From Rhabdothermincola sp036846205 (lineage in GTDB: Bacteria > Actinomycetota > Acidimicrobiia > Acidimicrobiales > Acidimicrobilacustridaceae): a stretch of DNA of 64,000 nt. Both the position numbers and the translations under genes were made by a program. The notes under the pieces were generated by a model. The model was not told where the DNA came from and searched no databases. It saw only the letters and a program-made list of their open reading frames with translations. The stretch spans positions 1-64,000 of the forward strand of contig NZ_DAIUCK010000001.1 of assembly GCF_036846205.1 (NCBI RefSeq). The letters are read 5' to 3'. Shown one piece after another: positions 15,845-23,565 of the stretch. How positions within the stretch are numbered: the first letter of the stretch is position 1; every line of letters begins with the position of its first letter.

Positions 15845-17527
15845 ATGGCCTCGAACGTCCCGAGTGGCGCCGCGCATCTCGAGCTCCGCGACTACCTGCG
15901 AATCCTCCAGCGCCGCAAGCTCGTCATCATCATCGTGACCGCCGTCTGCACGGCGGCGGCGTTGGTGCTGTCGTTCCTCCAGACCCCGCTCTACGCCGCC
16001 ACAGCGAAGATCCTCATCCAGAAGCAGTCCCTGTCGACCGGCTTCGAACAGTCGAGCGGGCGGATCACCCCGGATCTCGCCGGGGAGATCGAGCAGCAGT
16101 TCTTCAACGGCCAGGCCGTTCGGGACCTCGCTCGTGACCGGCTCGGTTTCCCGGCGAACGCCTCAGCGTCGGTGGTCGGTCGGGGCGCGGTCCTGCAGGT
16201 CCGGGCGGTGAGCCCCGACGCGCAACGGGCCGCAGAGATCGCCAACGCGTACGCCCAGGCTTACATCGACGCTCGTCGCGAGGGCATGCTGCGCGAGTAC
16301 CTGGCGACCGCTGAGGCCATACAAGGCAAGGTCGCCGACCTCGACGCCAAGATCGAGGAGCTCGACGCCCAGCTCGCTCGCCTGTCATCCAACTCGGATC
16401 GTGACGGTCAAGCCACCGAGGCCGCGGGCCTGCGGGTCCAGCGCGACTCGCTCATCACCCAGAAGGCGGCCCTCGAGAAGAGCCTCGACGAGGTCGAGGT
16501 CGGCGCAGATCTCGCCCGCGGCGGGGGTCCCGAGATCGTCGCTCCCGCGACCCCGCCCGAGCGACCGTTCCGTCCCAACCCACCCCGCGACGCGCTCGGA
16601 GGCCTGTTCCTCGGGGTGCTCCTGGGTGTCGCGGCGGCCCTGCTTCTCGAGTACCTCGACGACTCGATCAAAGGGGAAGCGGATCTCGCGGCGGCGACCG
16701 GTGGTGCCCCGGTGCTCGCCGTCATCCCCCGTGTCCCGGACTGGCGCAACCGCTCGGATGCGATGCTCGTCTCGCTCGAGCACCCGTCCTCGCCGACCGC
16801 CGAGGCCTATCGCACCCTGCGCACCTCGGTGCAGTTCGCGGGCCTGGACCGGCCGTTGCGCACCCTGCAGGTCACCAGCCCCCGCTCCCAGGACGGCAAG
16901 TCGACCACGGCCACCAACCTGGCGGTCGCCCTGGCCCGGGCAGGTCAGCGGGTGATCCTCATCGACTGCGACCTGCGGCGTCCACGGGTCCACGATTTCT
17001 TCGGGTTGTCGAACGCCGTGGGGTTCACCTCCGTGCTGGTGGGCGATGTCCCCCTGGTGAACGCCACCCAGGCGGTCCCCGGCCTCGATCGCTTGCGGGT
17101 CCTGGCGTCGGGCCCCACACCGGCAGATCCCTCGGAGCTGCTCTCGACCCGACGAGCGGTCGAGTTGATCAACTCGATCAAGGAGGCCTGCGACATCGTC
17201 GTGATCGACACGCCGCCGGTGCTGCCGGTGTCGGACGCGCTGGTGCTCTCCGACGTGATCGATGCGGTGATCGTCGTGGTGGCGGCCGGCTCGACGACCA
17301 AGAAAGAGACGCAACGAGCCTTCGAGCTCCTCCGCCAGGTGGACGCACCGGTGATCGGGGTGGTCATGAACGCTGGGCCCACCGAACGGGGGTATGGCTA
17401 CGGGTACGGCTACTCGAGCGAGCTCGACCGACGCCAGCCGCGCTCGGCCAGGCGCGCTCGGCGAGTCGATGGCAACGGCCACCGTGACCATGCGGAGCGC
17501 TTCCCGGAGACGACCGCTCAGCCCTGA
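15845..17527 (+). CDS. Wzz chain-length protein fused to BY-type tyrosine kinase
   Basis: A 560-residue fusion that controls polysaccharide chain length and export. Residues 15-60 form the Wzz N-terminus with a membrane segment; a coiled-coil-rich external part follows (about 130-200); a second membrane segment lies near 255-275. The cytoplasmic ATPase has a Walker A variant SPRSQDGKST (345-354), Walker A' ILIDCDLRRP (Asp374, Asp376) and Walker B VVIDTPP (Asp455). The tail carries a tyrosine cluster, alternating Gly-Tyr with Tyr at 517, 519, 521 and 523, the expected autophosphorylation sites. The frame is open far upstream, but ATG 15845 gives the correct Wzz N-terminus and has a -10-like box upstream. 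The 3' end overlaps the flippase gene by 10 bp. Confidence 0.9.
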   Translation: MASNVPSGAAHLELRDYLRILQRRKLVIIIVTAVCTAAALVLSFLQTPLYAATAKILIQKQSLSTGFEQSSGRITPDLAGEIEQQFFNGQAVRDLARDRLGFPANASASVVGRGAVLQVRAVSPDAQRAAEIANAYAQAYIDARREGMLREYLATAEAIQGKVADLDAKIEELDAQLARLSSNSDRDGQATEAAGLRVQRDSLITQKAALEKSLDEVEVGADLARGGGPEIVAPATPPERPFRPNPPRDALGGLFLGVLLGVAAALLLEYLDDSIKGEADLAAATGGAPVLAVIPRVPDWRNRSDAMLVSLEHPSSPTAEAYRTLRTSVQFAGLDRPLRTLQVTSPRSQDGKSTTATNLAVALARAGQRVILIDCDLRRPRVHDFFGLSNAVGFTSVLVGDVPLVNATQAVPGLDRLRVLASGPTPADPSELLSTRRAVELINSIKEACDIVVIDTPPVLPVSDALVLSDVIDAVIVVVAAGSTTKKETQRAFELLRQVDAPVIGVVMNAGPTERGYGYGYGYSSELDRRQPRSARRARRVDGNGHRDHAERFPETTAQP

Positions 17528-18837
17528 GCGGGACGCAGCCGGGCCAGCGAAACGACACCGGCCACCAGCTCACGGACGTCCTGCCGCCGGGGTACGCAGC
17601 GGCGGAGCACCCCACCGGTGACCGTGCGGCGGAGCCCGTGCAGGAGCAGCAGCGTCGTCGCCAGGTAGCCACCGAGCGACGCGAGGGCCGCACCGAGGAT
17701 GCCGAGGCCGGGCAGCAGCCCCGCCAGGAGCACCGCGGTCGCCGCCAGCCCGCCGAGCTCGGCCCGCAGGACGTCACCCGGCCGACCGAGGCCACGGAAG
17801 CCCTCCTCGAGCACGAAGTTGGTGGCGAGCAAGCCGCTGCCGGCCACCAGGATCGCCGCCGGGCCGATCGCGGCCGAGAATGCTCCGCCGAAGAAGAGCG
17901 GCACCGCGAGCGGCGTCAGCCCCCCGACGGCGAACACGAGGCCGGCGGTCACCAGCACCGTGACCCGGATGCCGAGGAACAGCACCTGCTCACGGGTTTG
18001 CTCATCCGGCTCCGCCGCCAGGCGAGGGAACAGCACCACGCCGAGAGCATTGACGAGCGGGGTGACGAGCCCGGCCCAGGCGACGGCCACCACGTACAGG
18101 CCGAGCTCGTCGCTCGGTACGAACGCGGCCAGCAGGAGCTGATCGAGCCGCACGTTCAACCATTGCGGTATCGACGCCAACATCAGCGGCAGGCCGTAGC
18201 GCAACATCGGACCCCATGAGGTGACATCCACCCGGTAAGGCGGACGCACGATCGGGCGAGCCACGACCACCGAGACCCCGAAACTCAGCACCCACCCGCA
18301 CAGGAAGCCGACGGTCACGAAGCCGGGTGAGCGGTTGCCGGTCGCGATCGCGGACACCACCACGACGACCCACAGCAGCGAAGGCAGGAGGCGCACGACG
18401 TTCCAACGGGTGAAGCTCGACAGGCCTCGGAGCGCCTGACCGGGCTGGTTGGCCACGGCGTAGAGGGGAACGAACAGCAGGAACAGACGCGCCAGCCCGA
18501 CCGTGGCCGACGATTGCGAGGCGAGGAGCAGGGGCATCGCCACCCAGCCGACGGCCACCACCGGGAGGGCCGTCAGCGTCGTGAGCACCGCGGCAGAGGT
18601 GGCGAAGGTGCCCGCCCGCTCGGGTCGCCGGGCGGAGAAGTAGACCACGGCATCGGTGGTGCCGAGTACGGCAACGGTCGCCAGCAGGAAGCCCCAGAGC
18701 TGGATCGCGGCCACCTCACCGCGACCGGCCGGCCCGAGTGACCTGGCCAGCAGGACCCCGCTGGCGGCGTTGAGCCCGGCGAGGGTCACGTTCGCCGCAG
18801 CGGTCACGCCCACACCGAGACGGGCACCACCCGTCAT
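17518..18837 (-). CDS. Wzx-like polysaccharide flippase
   Basis: A 439-residue integral membrane protein of the MATE/MVF-related oligosaccharide flippase superfamily, with about 12 predicted hydrophobic segments. The N-terminus AANVTLAGLNAASGVLLARSLGPAGRGEVA is split here as NVTLAGLN and LLARSLGPAGRGEVA, the latter being the hallmark of Wzx/RfbX proteins. It would move the lipid-linked repeat unit across the membrane for the Wzy-like polymerase. The ATG at 18837 is chosen because upstream in-frame codons add an unstructured Arg/Pro-rich stretch; GTG 18876 is an alternative. Confidence 0.85.
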   Translation of the reverse strand: MTGGARLGVGVTAAANVTLAGLNAASGVLLARSLGPAGRGEVAAIQLWGFLLATVAVLGTTDAVVYFSARRPERAGTFATSAAVLTTLTALPVVAVGWVAMPLLLASQSSATVGLARLFLLFVPLYAVANQPGQALRGLSSFTRWNVVRLLPSLLWVVVVVSAIATGNRSPGFVTVGFLCGWVLSFGVSVVVARPIVRPPYRVDVTSWGPMLRYGLPLMLASIPQWLNVRLDQLLLAAFVPSDELGLYVVAVAWAGLVTPLVNALGVVLFPRLAAEPDEQTREQVLFLGIRVTVLVTAGLVFAVGGLTPLAVPLFFGGAFSAAIGPAAILVAGSGLLATNFVLEEGFRGLGRPGDVLRAELGGLAATAVLLAGLLPGLGILGAALASLGGYLATTLLLLHGLRRTVTGGVLRRCVPRRQDVRELVAGVVSLARLRPAQG

Positions 18838-19095
18838 CGGGCAGCGCCCCACCCGCCGGACTGGCTCGCTGACCACGGCACCGTCCCGAGAGGGGCTCCG
18901 GCCGGCATCGGCGAGACCGTAGCAGGGCTCCGGCCCCGCTCCGGCGGGTCTCCGTCCCGGGTCCCATCGGCACCGTGGCGGATCCGTCGACCACGGAAAG
19001 GCTGGACACGGCACCACCGGCAGGTCACACTGGTGCAGTTCGTGTCAATGGCGGGACGCGACTGAACCGCCCGACAGACGGAGGACCACACCCCG

Positions 19096-19611
19096 ATGCG
19101 AGTTCTGCGGACCACCCGTCTTCTCTTGGCGATGTTCCTCGCGGGCTTGGTCGTCGTCGCCGCTGCCCCGGTGGTGCAGGCGCAGCAAGGCTACGCAGGC
19201 GGTTCGACCCTCACGGTCAGCAACCCTGCACCGGCCTGCGGGAGCTCGGTCACGTTGACGGGCACGGGCTTCAAGCCCAACGCCGTTGTGACCTTGACCC
19301 AGGAGGGCGGGGGCACCATCGGCACGGTCACCACCGATGCCAACGGGACCTTCTCCTTCGTGTGGACCATCCCCGAGCCGTGCACGGCCGGGACCGTCGT
19401 CATCCAGGCCAGTGACGGCACCACCGTCCTCAGCGTGTCGATCACCATCGGCGGCACCACGGCGCAGACCACCGGTACGACGACGCTGCCGCGGACGGGC
19501 TCCGACAACGGCAACCTGCTCCGAGCCGGGATCCTGCTGGTCGCCGCCGGTGGCCTGCTGGTCCTCGCCACCCGCAAGCGCGCCACCGCCAAGGTCGGCA
19601 GCGACGCCTGA
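19096..19611 (+). CDS. LPxTG cell-wall-anchored surface protein
   Basis: A 171-residue surface protein. It has a cleavable signal peptide (about residues 1-34, ending in VVQAQQ) and one beta-sandwich-like domain of about 80 residues with the IPT/Ig-like phrase GSSVTLTGTGFKPNA. A Thr-rich linker leads to the sortase signal LPRTG at 131-135, followed by a membrane segment and a basic tail. Sortase would cleave after Thr134 and link it to peptidoglycan. A ribosome-binding site GGAGGA (about 19080-19085) lies 10 nt before the ATG. No sortase gene is in this window. It is flanked by the flippase and an acyl-CoA dehydrogenase, both on the other strand, so it is a single-gene unit. Confidence 0.85.
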   Translation: MRVLRTTRLLLAMFLAGLVVVAAAPVVQAQQGYAGGSTLTVSNPAPACGSSVTLTGTGFKPNAVVTLTQEGGGTIGTVTTDANGTFSFVWTIPEPCTAGTVVIQASDGTTVLSVSITIGGTTAQTTGTTTLPRTGSDNGNLLRAGILLVAAGGLLVLATRKRATAKVGSDA

Positions 19612-19639
19612 TCACACCCGCCGCTGAAGCAGCCGCCGG

Positions 19640-20878
19640 TCAGCGGCGGAGCAGGTCCTTGGCGATGTGGGTGATCTGGATCTCGTCGGTGCCCGCGTAG
19701 ATCTGCAGGACCTTGGCGTCCCGGGCCAGCTGCTCCACCTTGAACTCGGCCATGTAGCCGTTGCCGCCGAAGAGCTGCACCGCCTCCATCGCCACCTCCA
19801 CCGCGGCGCGCGCCGCGTACAGCTTCATCGCCGAGGCCTCGGCCAGCGTGAGCCCCCGTCCCGCCTGGCTCATCTCGATGTAGCGGAACACGAGGTTCTG
19901 CACGTTGAGCCGGTGGACCTCCATGCGTGCCAGCTTCTCCTGGATGAGCTGGAAGTTGCCGATCGGCTGGCCGAACTGCACCCGGTTCTTCGCGTACTCC
20001 ACCGACACCTCGAGGCACTGCTCGATGATCCCGAGGGCCATGGCCGCCACTCCGGAGCGTTCCATGGAGAAGGTGTCCTTGGCTCCTTCGCGCCCCCCGG
20101 AGGGCACGTCCTCGGTCTCCCCGATGAGCCGGTCGATGCCCACCCGCACGTCCGAGAGGAACAGCTCGCCCGTCGGGGAGCTGTGCAACCCCATCTTGCG
20201 GAGCGGCTTGGACTGCTCGAGACCCGGCATGCCACGGTCGAGCACGAACGAGAGGATCTTGCGCTCCTCGGGCGGGTTGCCCTCATCCAGCTTGCAGATG
20301 AACACGATGGTGTCCGCGTAGGGGCCGTTGGTGATGAACGTCTTCGAACCGTTCAACACGTACTCCGAGCCGTCACGGCGGGCCGTCGACTTCATCGAGC
20401 CGAACGCGTCCGACCCGGAGTTGGGCTCCGTGATCGCCCAGGCACCGATCTTCTCCAGCGTGAGCAGCTCGGGCACCCAGCGCTCCTTCTGGCGGATGGT
20501 GCCCCGGCTGCTGATGGCCGCTGCGGTGAGACCCATCGACACCCCCATTGCCGTGACCATGCCGGGTGAGTAGCGGCACAGCTCGATGATCGGGATCATG
20601 GTGAACGACGGGTCGGTGCCCCCATCCCGAGCTGGCTTCTCCGGAACGGGCTCGCCCTTGGCCCGGGCCTCTTCGACCCGGCGCTCGAACTCGATCCGCT
20701 TCTTGAAGCTCTCGCGAGCGACGACGTCCATCCCGAAGGTGGCGAACAGCTTGCGGAGGATGTCATAGGGCGGGAGGTCGCCGTGTTCGAGCTGATCGTG
20801 CACCGGCACGATCTCCTTCTCGATGAACTGCCGGACCGCATCGCGCAGCATCAGCTGCTCGTCGCTCCACTCGAACAC
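19640..20878 (-). CDS. Acyl-CoA dehydrogenase
   Basis: A 412-residue acyl-CoA dehydrogenase with the signatures AITEPNSGSDAFGSM, SKTFITNGPYAD, RVQFGQPIGNFQ and IYAGTDEIQ. As in the first dehydrogenase, Ala replaces the MCAD-type Glu before GT, while a Glu is present in the MERSG segment, where IVD/LCAD-type enzymes keep the base. A roughly 30-residue Lys/Glu/Arg-rich insert near residues 50-80 lengthens the N-terminal helical domain. The GTG at 20878 is chosen over upstream GTG 20932 because GGAAGG lies about 7 nt before it. It interrupts the EPS region and is unlikely to be part of that pathway. Confidence 0.88.
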   Translation of the reverse strand: MFEWSDEQLMLRDAVRQFIEKEIVPVHDQLEHGDLPPYDILRKLFATFGMDVVARESFKKRIEFERRVEEARAKGEPVPEKPARDGGTDPSFTMIPIIELCRYSPGMVTAMGVSMGLTAAAISSRGTIRQKERWVPELLTLEKIGAWAITEPNSGSDAFGSMKSTARRDGSEYVLNGSKTFITNGPYADTIVFICKLDEGNPPEERKILSFVLDRGMPGLEQSKPLRKMGLHSSPTGELFLSDVRVGIDRLIGETEDVPSGGREGAKDTFSMERSGVAAMALGIIEQCLEVSVEYAKNRVQFGQPIGNFQLIQEKLARMEVHRLNVQNLVFRYIEMSQAGRGLTLAEASAMKLYAARAAVEVAMEAVQLFGGNGYMAEFKVEQLARDAKVLQIYAGTDEIQITHIAKDLLRR

Positions 20879-20944
20879 GCTGCCCCCTTCCTCGGTCTCT
20901 GGCCGAGACCCTCCGATCGATGTGCCGTGCACCCGGACCGCAAC

Positions 20945-20950
20945 ACCGTA
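20945..20950 (-). promoter_or_regulatory. Possible -10 box for the acyl-CoA dehydrogenase
   Basis: On the reverse strand this reads TACGGT, about 70 nt before the GTG at 20878, whose leader carries a ribosome-binding site. It lies in the 200-bp divergent interval shared with the DUF4012 gene. No clear -35 box is visible. Confidence 0.25.
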
Positions 20951-21062
20951 GGGGACGAGCTGGACGGCTCCAATCCGGCAGCTGGAGCCGGCAGGTCACG
21001 TCCACCGGACGCGTCCCGGCCGACCCGCCATCATGCGTCCCCGGGCGGCGGGACCCCACTGC

Positions 21063-21068
21063 TAGCGT
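21063..21068 (+). promoter_or_regulatory. Possible -10 box for the DUF4012 gene
   Basis: TAGCGT lies 10 nt before the ATG at 21079 and would give an essentially leaderless message. The same hexamer is found at 55895. No ribosome-binding site is seen upstream of this ATG, which fits. Confidence 0.4.
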
Positions 21069-21078
21069 CCTGGTTCCC

Positions 21079-23424
21079 ATGGCGCCGCCCACGGCAACGG
21101 CCACCGCCACCGACCGAGCGTCGATCGTCCGATCCCGACGTCGGTCCCTGGACCGCCGGATCGTACGTGCGGTCACCGCGGCTGCGGCCCTCGCCGCGGT
21201 CGCCGCCGGAGGTGAGGCCACCGGGCTCGCGGTGGTCGACGCGCTGTGGCGGGCCACTCTGGCGGCGGTGGTCACCGCCGCCGCGTCCCGATCACGCCGG
21301 TGGTCCTGGTTGTGGATGGCCGGGCTCGCCACTGCCGCCGCGGTCGGCTCCCCTGCCCTGATCCCCGGCTCGGCCGCGCTCGCCCTGGCACTCGTCGGGG
21401 TCTTCCAGGACCGCCGCAACCGGGTGCTCGGAGCATGCATCGGGGCGCTCACGATCCAGGCTCTGCTCCGGCTCCCCGACCTCGGCTTCCATGGCCTGAC
21501 CGCCCTGGTGACGGCGTCGGCCGTCGCACCCGCGCTGTGGTCGGGCTACGACCGCAGCCAGCGCTCGGCGCAACAGCGGATCCTCCGGGCCCTCGCCGGG
21601 AGTGCGCTGGTGGTCTTCGTGCTCCTCGTCGGCCTGGCGATCGCCATGATCAACGCCCGCAACGAGCTCCAGCGCGGGGTGTCCTCGGCCCGGGCAGGCC
21701 TGGAGATGATCCGTGCGGGTGACCACGAGCAGGCCGCCGCCCGGTTCGAGCGCGCCGCCTCGGCGTTCTCCTCCGCGCACGACGCCCTCTCCTCGCCATG
21801 GAGCCAGCCCGCCCGGGCGCTCCCGCTCGTCTCCCAGCAGGTCGACGCCCTGGCCGGGATGTCGGAAGCGGGTGACGAGCTGGCCCGATCGGCTTCACGG
21901 ATGGCCATCAGCGCCCCTTACCACCAGCTACGCGCCAAGCGGGGCACCATCGACCTGGAGCTCGTGCGGGCCATGCAGCAGCCCGTCGAGGACTCGACCG
22001 AGGCGCTGCGGTCGGCCCGAGAGCGGGTGGCGTCGGTGCGATCCCCGTGGCTGGTCCCGCCGATCGGGTCCGAGCTCGACGAGTTCGCCTCGGACATCGA
22101 CCGGTCGTTGCCGCAAGCCGAGCTGGCGTCGGAGGGCCTGCGGGTCGCGCCGCGCCTGCTCGGCGGGGAGGGGCGACGGCGGTATCTCCTCCTGTTCACC
22201 AGCCCGGCCGAGACCCGGTTCCTCGGTGGCTTCGTGGGCTCCTACGGCGTACTCACCGCGCTCGATGGGGAGTTGACCCTCGAGCGTTCGGGTGCGTCGG
22301 CGGACCTGAGCGCCGGGCCCGGCGACGAGTTCGATCTGGAGGGCTTCGAGGAGACCCTCGTCCGGTACGGCAGGTACCAGCCACAACGGTTCGTGCAGAA
22401 CCTCACCGTGTCGCCCGACCTGCCGACGGACGCCGCGCTCGCCCGCGCCGTGTTCCCGCAGACGCTCGGAGGGGAGCCCATCGACGGGGTACTCGTGGCC
22501 GACCCGTTCGCGATCGCCGCGCTCCTCGAGCTCACCGGTCCGGTTCCGGTGGAGGGACTCGACACCCCCCTCGATTCGACCAATGCCGCCCGCTACCTGC
22601 TCGACGGCCAGTACCAGCGCTTCGAAGGCGATCTCGACGCGCGCCGCGATCGCTTGGCCGCCGCGGCCCGAGCGACCTTCGACGCCCTCCTCGAAACCGA
22701 TCTCCCCGGACCCCGTCGACTCGGTGAAGTGCTCGGCCCGATGGTCCAGCAGAAGCGGCTGCTGTTGTGGACCTTCGACGATGCCGAGCAGGCGTTCCTC
22801 GAGCACCTGGGTGCCGCCGGGCGTTTCAGCCCCCCCGACCACAGCGACTACCTGTCGGTGCGGGTCGCGAACGCCAACGCCAACAAGATCGATGCGTACC
22901 TGCACCGGATCATCGACTACGACGTGCGATTCGATCCCGGCACGGGCCAGCTCTCGGCGAGGCTGACCGTGGAGCTGGTCAACGACGCACCGGGCTCGGG
23001 CCTGCCCCCGTACGTCATCGGCAACCATCGGGGTGAACCACCCGGAACCAACACCACCTACCTGTCCCTCTACACCCCGTCCCGGGTGGTCGGGGCCACC
23101 ATCGATGGCCGGTCGCTGGCCCTCGAACCGCAGAGGGAGCTCGGGGGAACGGTCTGGTCGGCATTGGTCTCGGTGCCGCCGCAGAGCCGGACGACCCTCC
23201 GGTTCCAGCTCGAGGGCCAGCTGCCCGGCGGGACGACCTACCAGCTCGCGGCGCTCAGCCAGCCGCTCGCCCACCCCGATCTCCTGCGAGTTCGGCTGGG
23301 CTCTGCCGACGGCGCCTTCGAGGTCCGGGAGGGGGAAGGCCTGGAGGTCCGCGATGGTTCGGCCTCGGGCGAGCTGATCTGGTCGGCGGATCGGTGGTTG
23401 CGTGCCGGCTTCCGCCGGCGTTGA
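21079..23424 (+). CDS. DUF4012 domain membrane protein
   Basis: A 781-residue protein of the DUF4012 family, which is common in actinobacterial surface-polysaccharide loci and has no established activity. The first 200 residues contain several membrane segments, including a strong one ending in VVFVLLVGLAIAMINARNE. The outer part has the DUF4012 phrases YLLLFTSPAETRFLGGFVGSYG, cited here in two pieces as YLLLFTSP and ETRFLGGFVGSYG, then VLVADPFAIAALLELTGPV and VANANANKIDAYL. It is probably anchored in the membrane with a large external domain. The ATG at 21079 is chosen over an upstream open frame because a -10-like box sits just before it. It probably belongs to envelope polysaccharide attachment or assembly; that is inferred from context. 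Confidence 0.82.
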   Translation: MAPPTATATATDRASIVRSRRRSLDRRIVRAVTAAAALAAVAAGGEATGLAVVDALWRATLAAVVTAAASRSRRWSWLWMAGLATAAAVGSPALIPGSAALALALVGVFQDRRNRVLGACIGALTIQALLRLPDLGFHGLTALVTASAVAPALWSGYDRSQRSAQQRILRALAGSALVVFVLLVGLAIAMINARNELQRGVSSARAGLEMIRAGDHEQAAARFERAASAFSSAHDALSSPWSQPARALPLVSQQVDALAGMSEAGDELARSASRMAISAPYHQLRAKRGTIDLELVRAMQQPVEDSTEALRSARERVASVRSPWLVPPIGSELDEFASDIDRSLPQAELASEGLRVAPRLLGGEGRRRYLLLFTSPAETRFLGGFVGSYGVLTALDGELTLERSGASADLSAGPGDEFDLEGFEETLVRYGRYQPQRFVQNLTVSPDLPTDAALARAVFPQTLGGEPIDGVLVADPFAIAALLELTGPVPVEGLDTPLDSTNAARYLLDGQYQRFEGDLDARRDRLAAAARATFDALLETDLPGPRRLGEVLGPMVQQKRLLLWTFDDAEQAFLEHLGAAGRFSPPDHSDYLSVRVANANANKIDAYLHRIIDYDVRFDPGTGQLSARLTVELVNDAPGSGLPPYVIGNHRGEPPGTNTTYLSLYTPSRVVGATIDGRSLALEPQRELGGTVWSALVSVPPQSRTTLRFQLEGQLPGGTTYQLAALSQPLAHPDLLRVRLGSADGAFEVREGEGLEVRDGSASGELIWSADRWLRAGFRRR

Positions 23425-23483
23425 CGGGGTGAGGTGGGGGGACCCGACGGTGAAGGCGGAGTGCTTCTCCCAGATGTCAGACT

Positions 23484-23505
23484 GGGCTGCCCGTACGGGC
23501 TGCCC
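23484..23505 (+). terminator. GC-rich hairpin after the DUF4012 gene
   Basis: Arms GGGCTGCCC and GGGCTGCCC flank a GTAC loop and pair with a single central T-T mismatch. The core GCCCGTACGGGC is a perfect 12-bp palindrome. There is no T tract, so it may be a terminator of the actinobacterial type or a structured leader for the acyltransferase that starts 60 nt later. Confidence 0.4.
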
Positions 23506-23565
23506 CACACCAGGAGTTCGCACTGCACGTTGCGGAGGATCTGCACACCATGAGCCGGGATAGCC

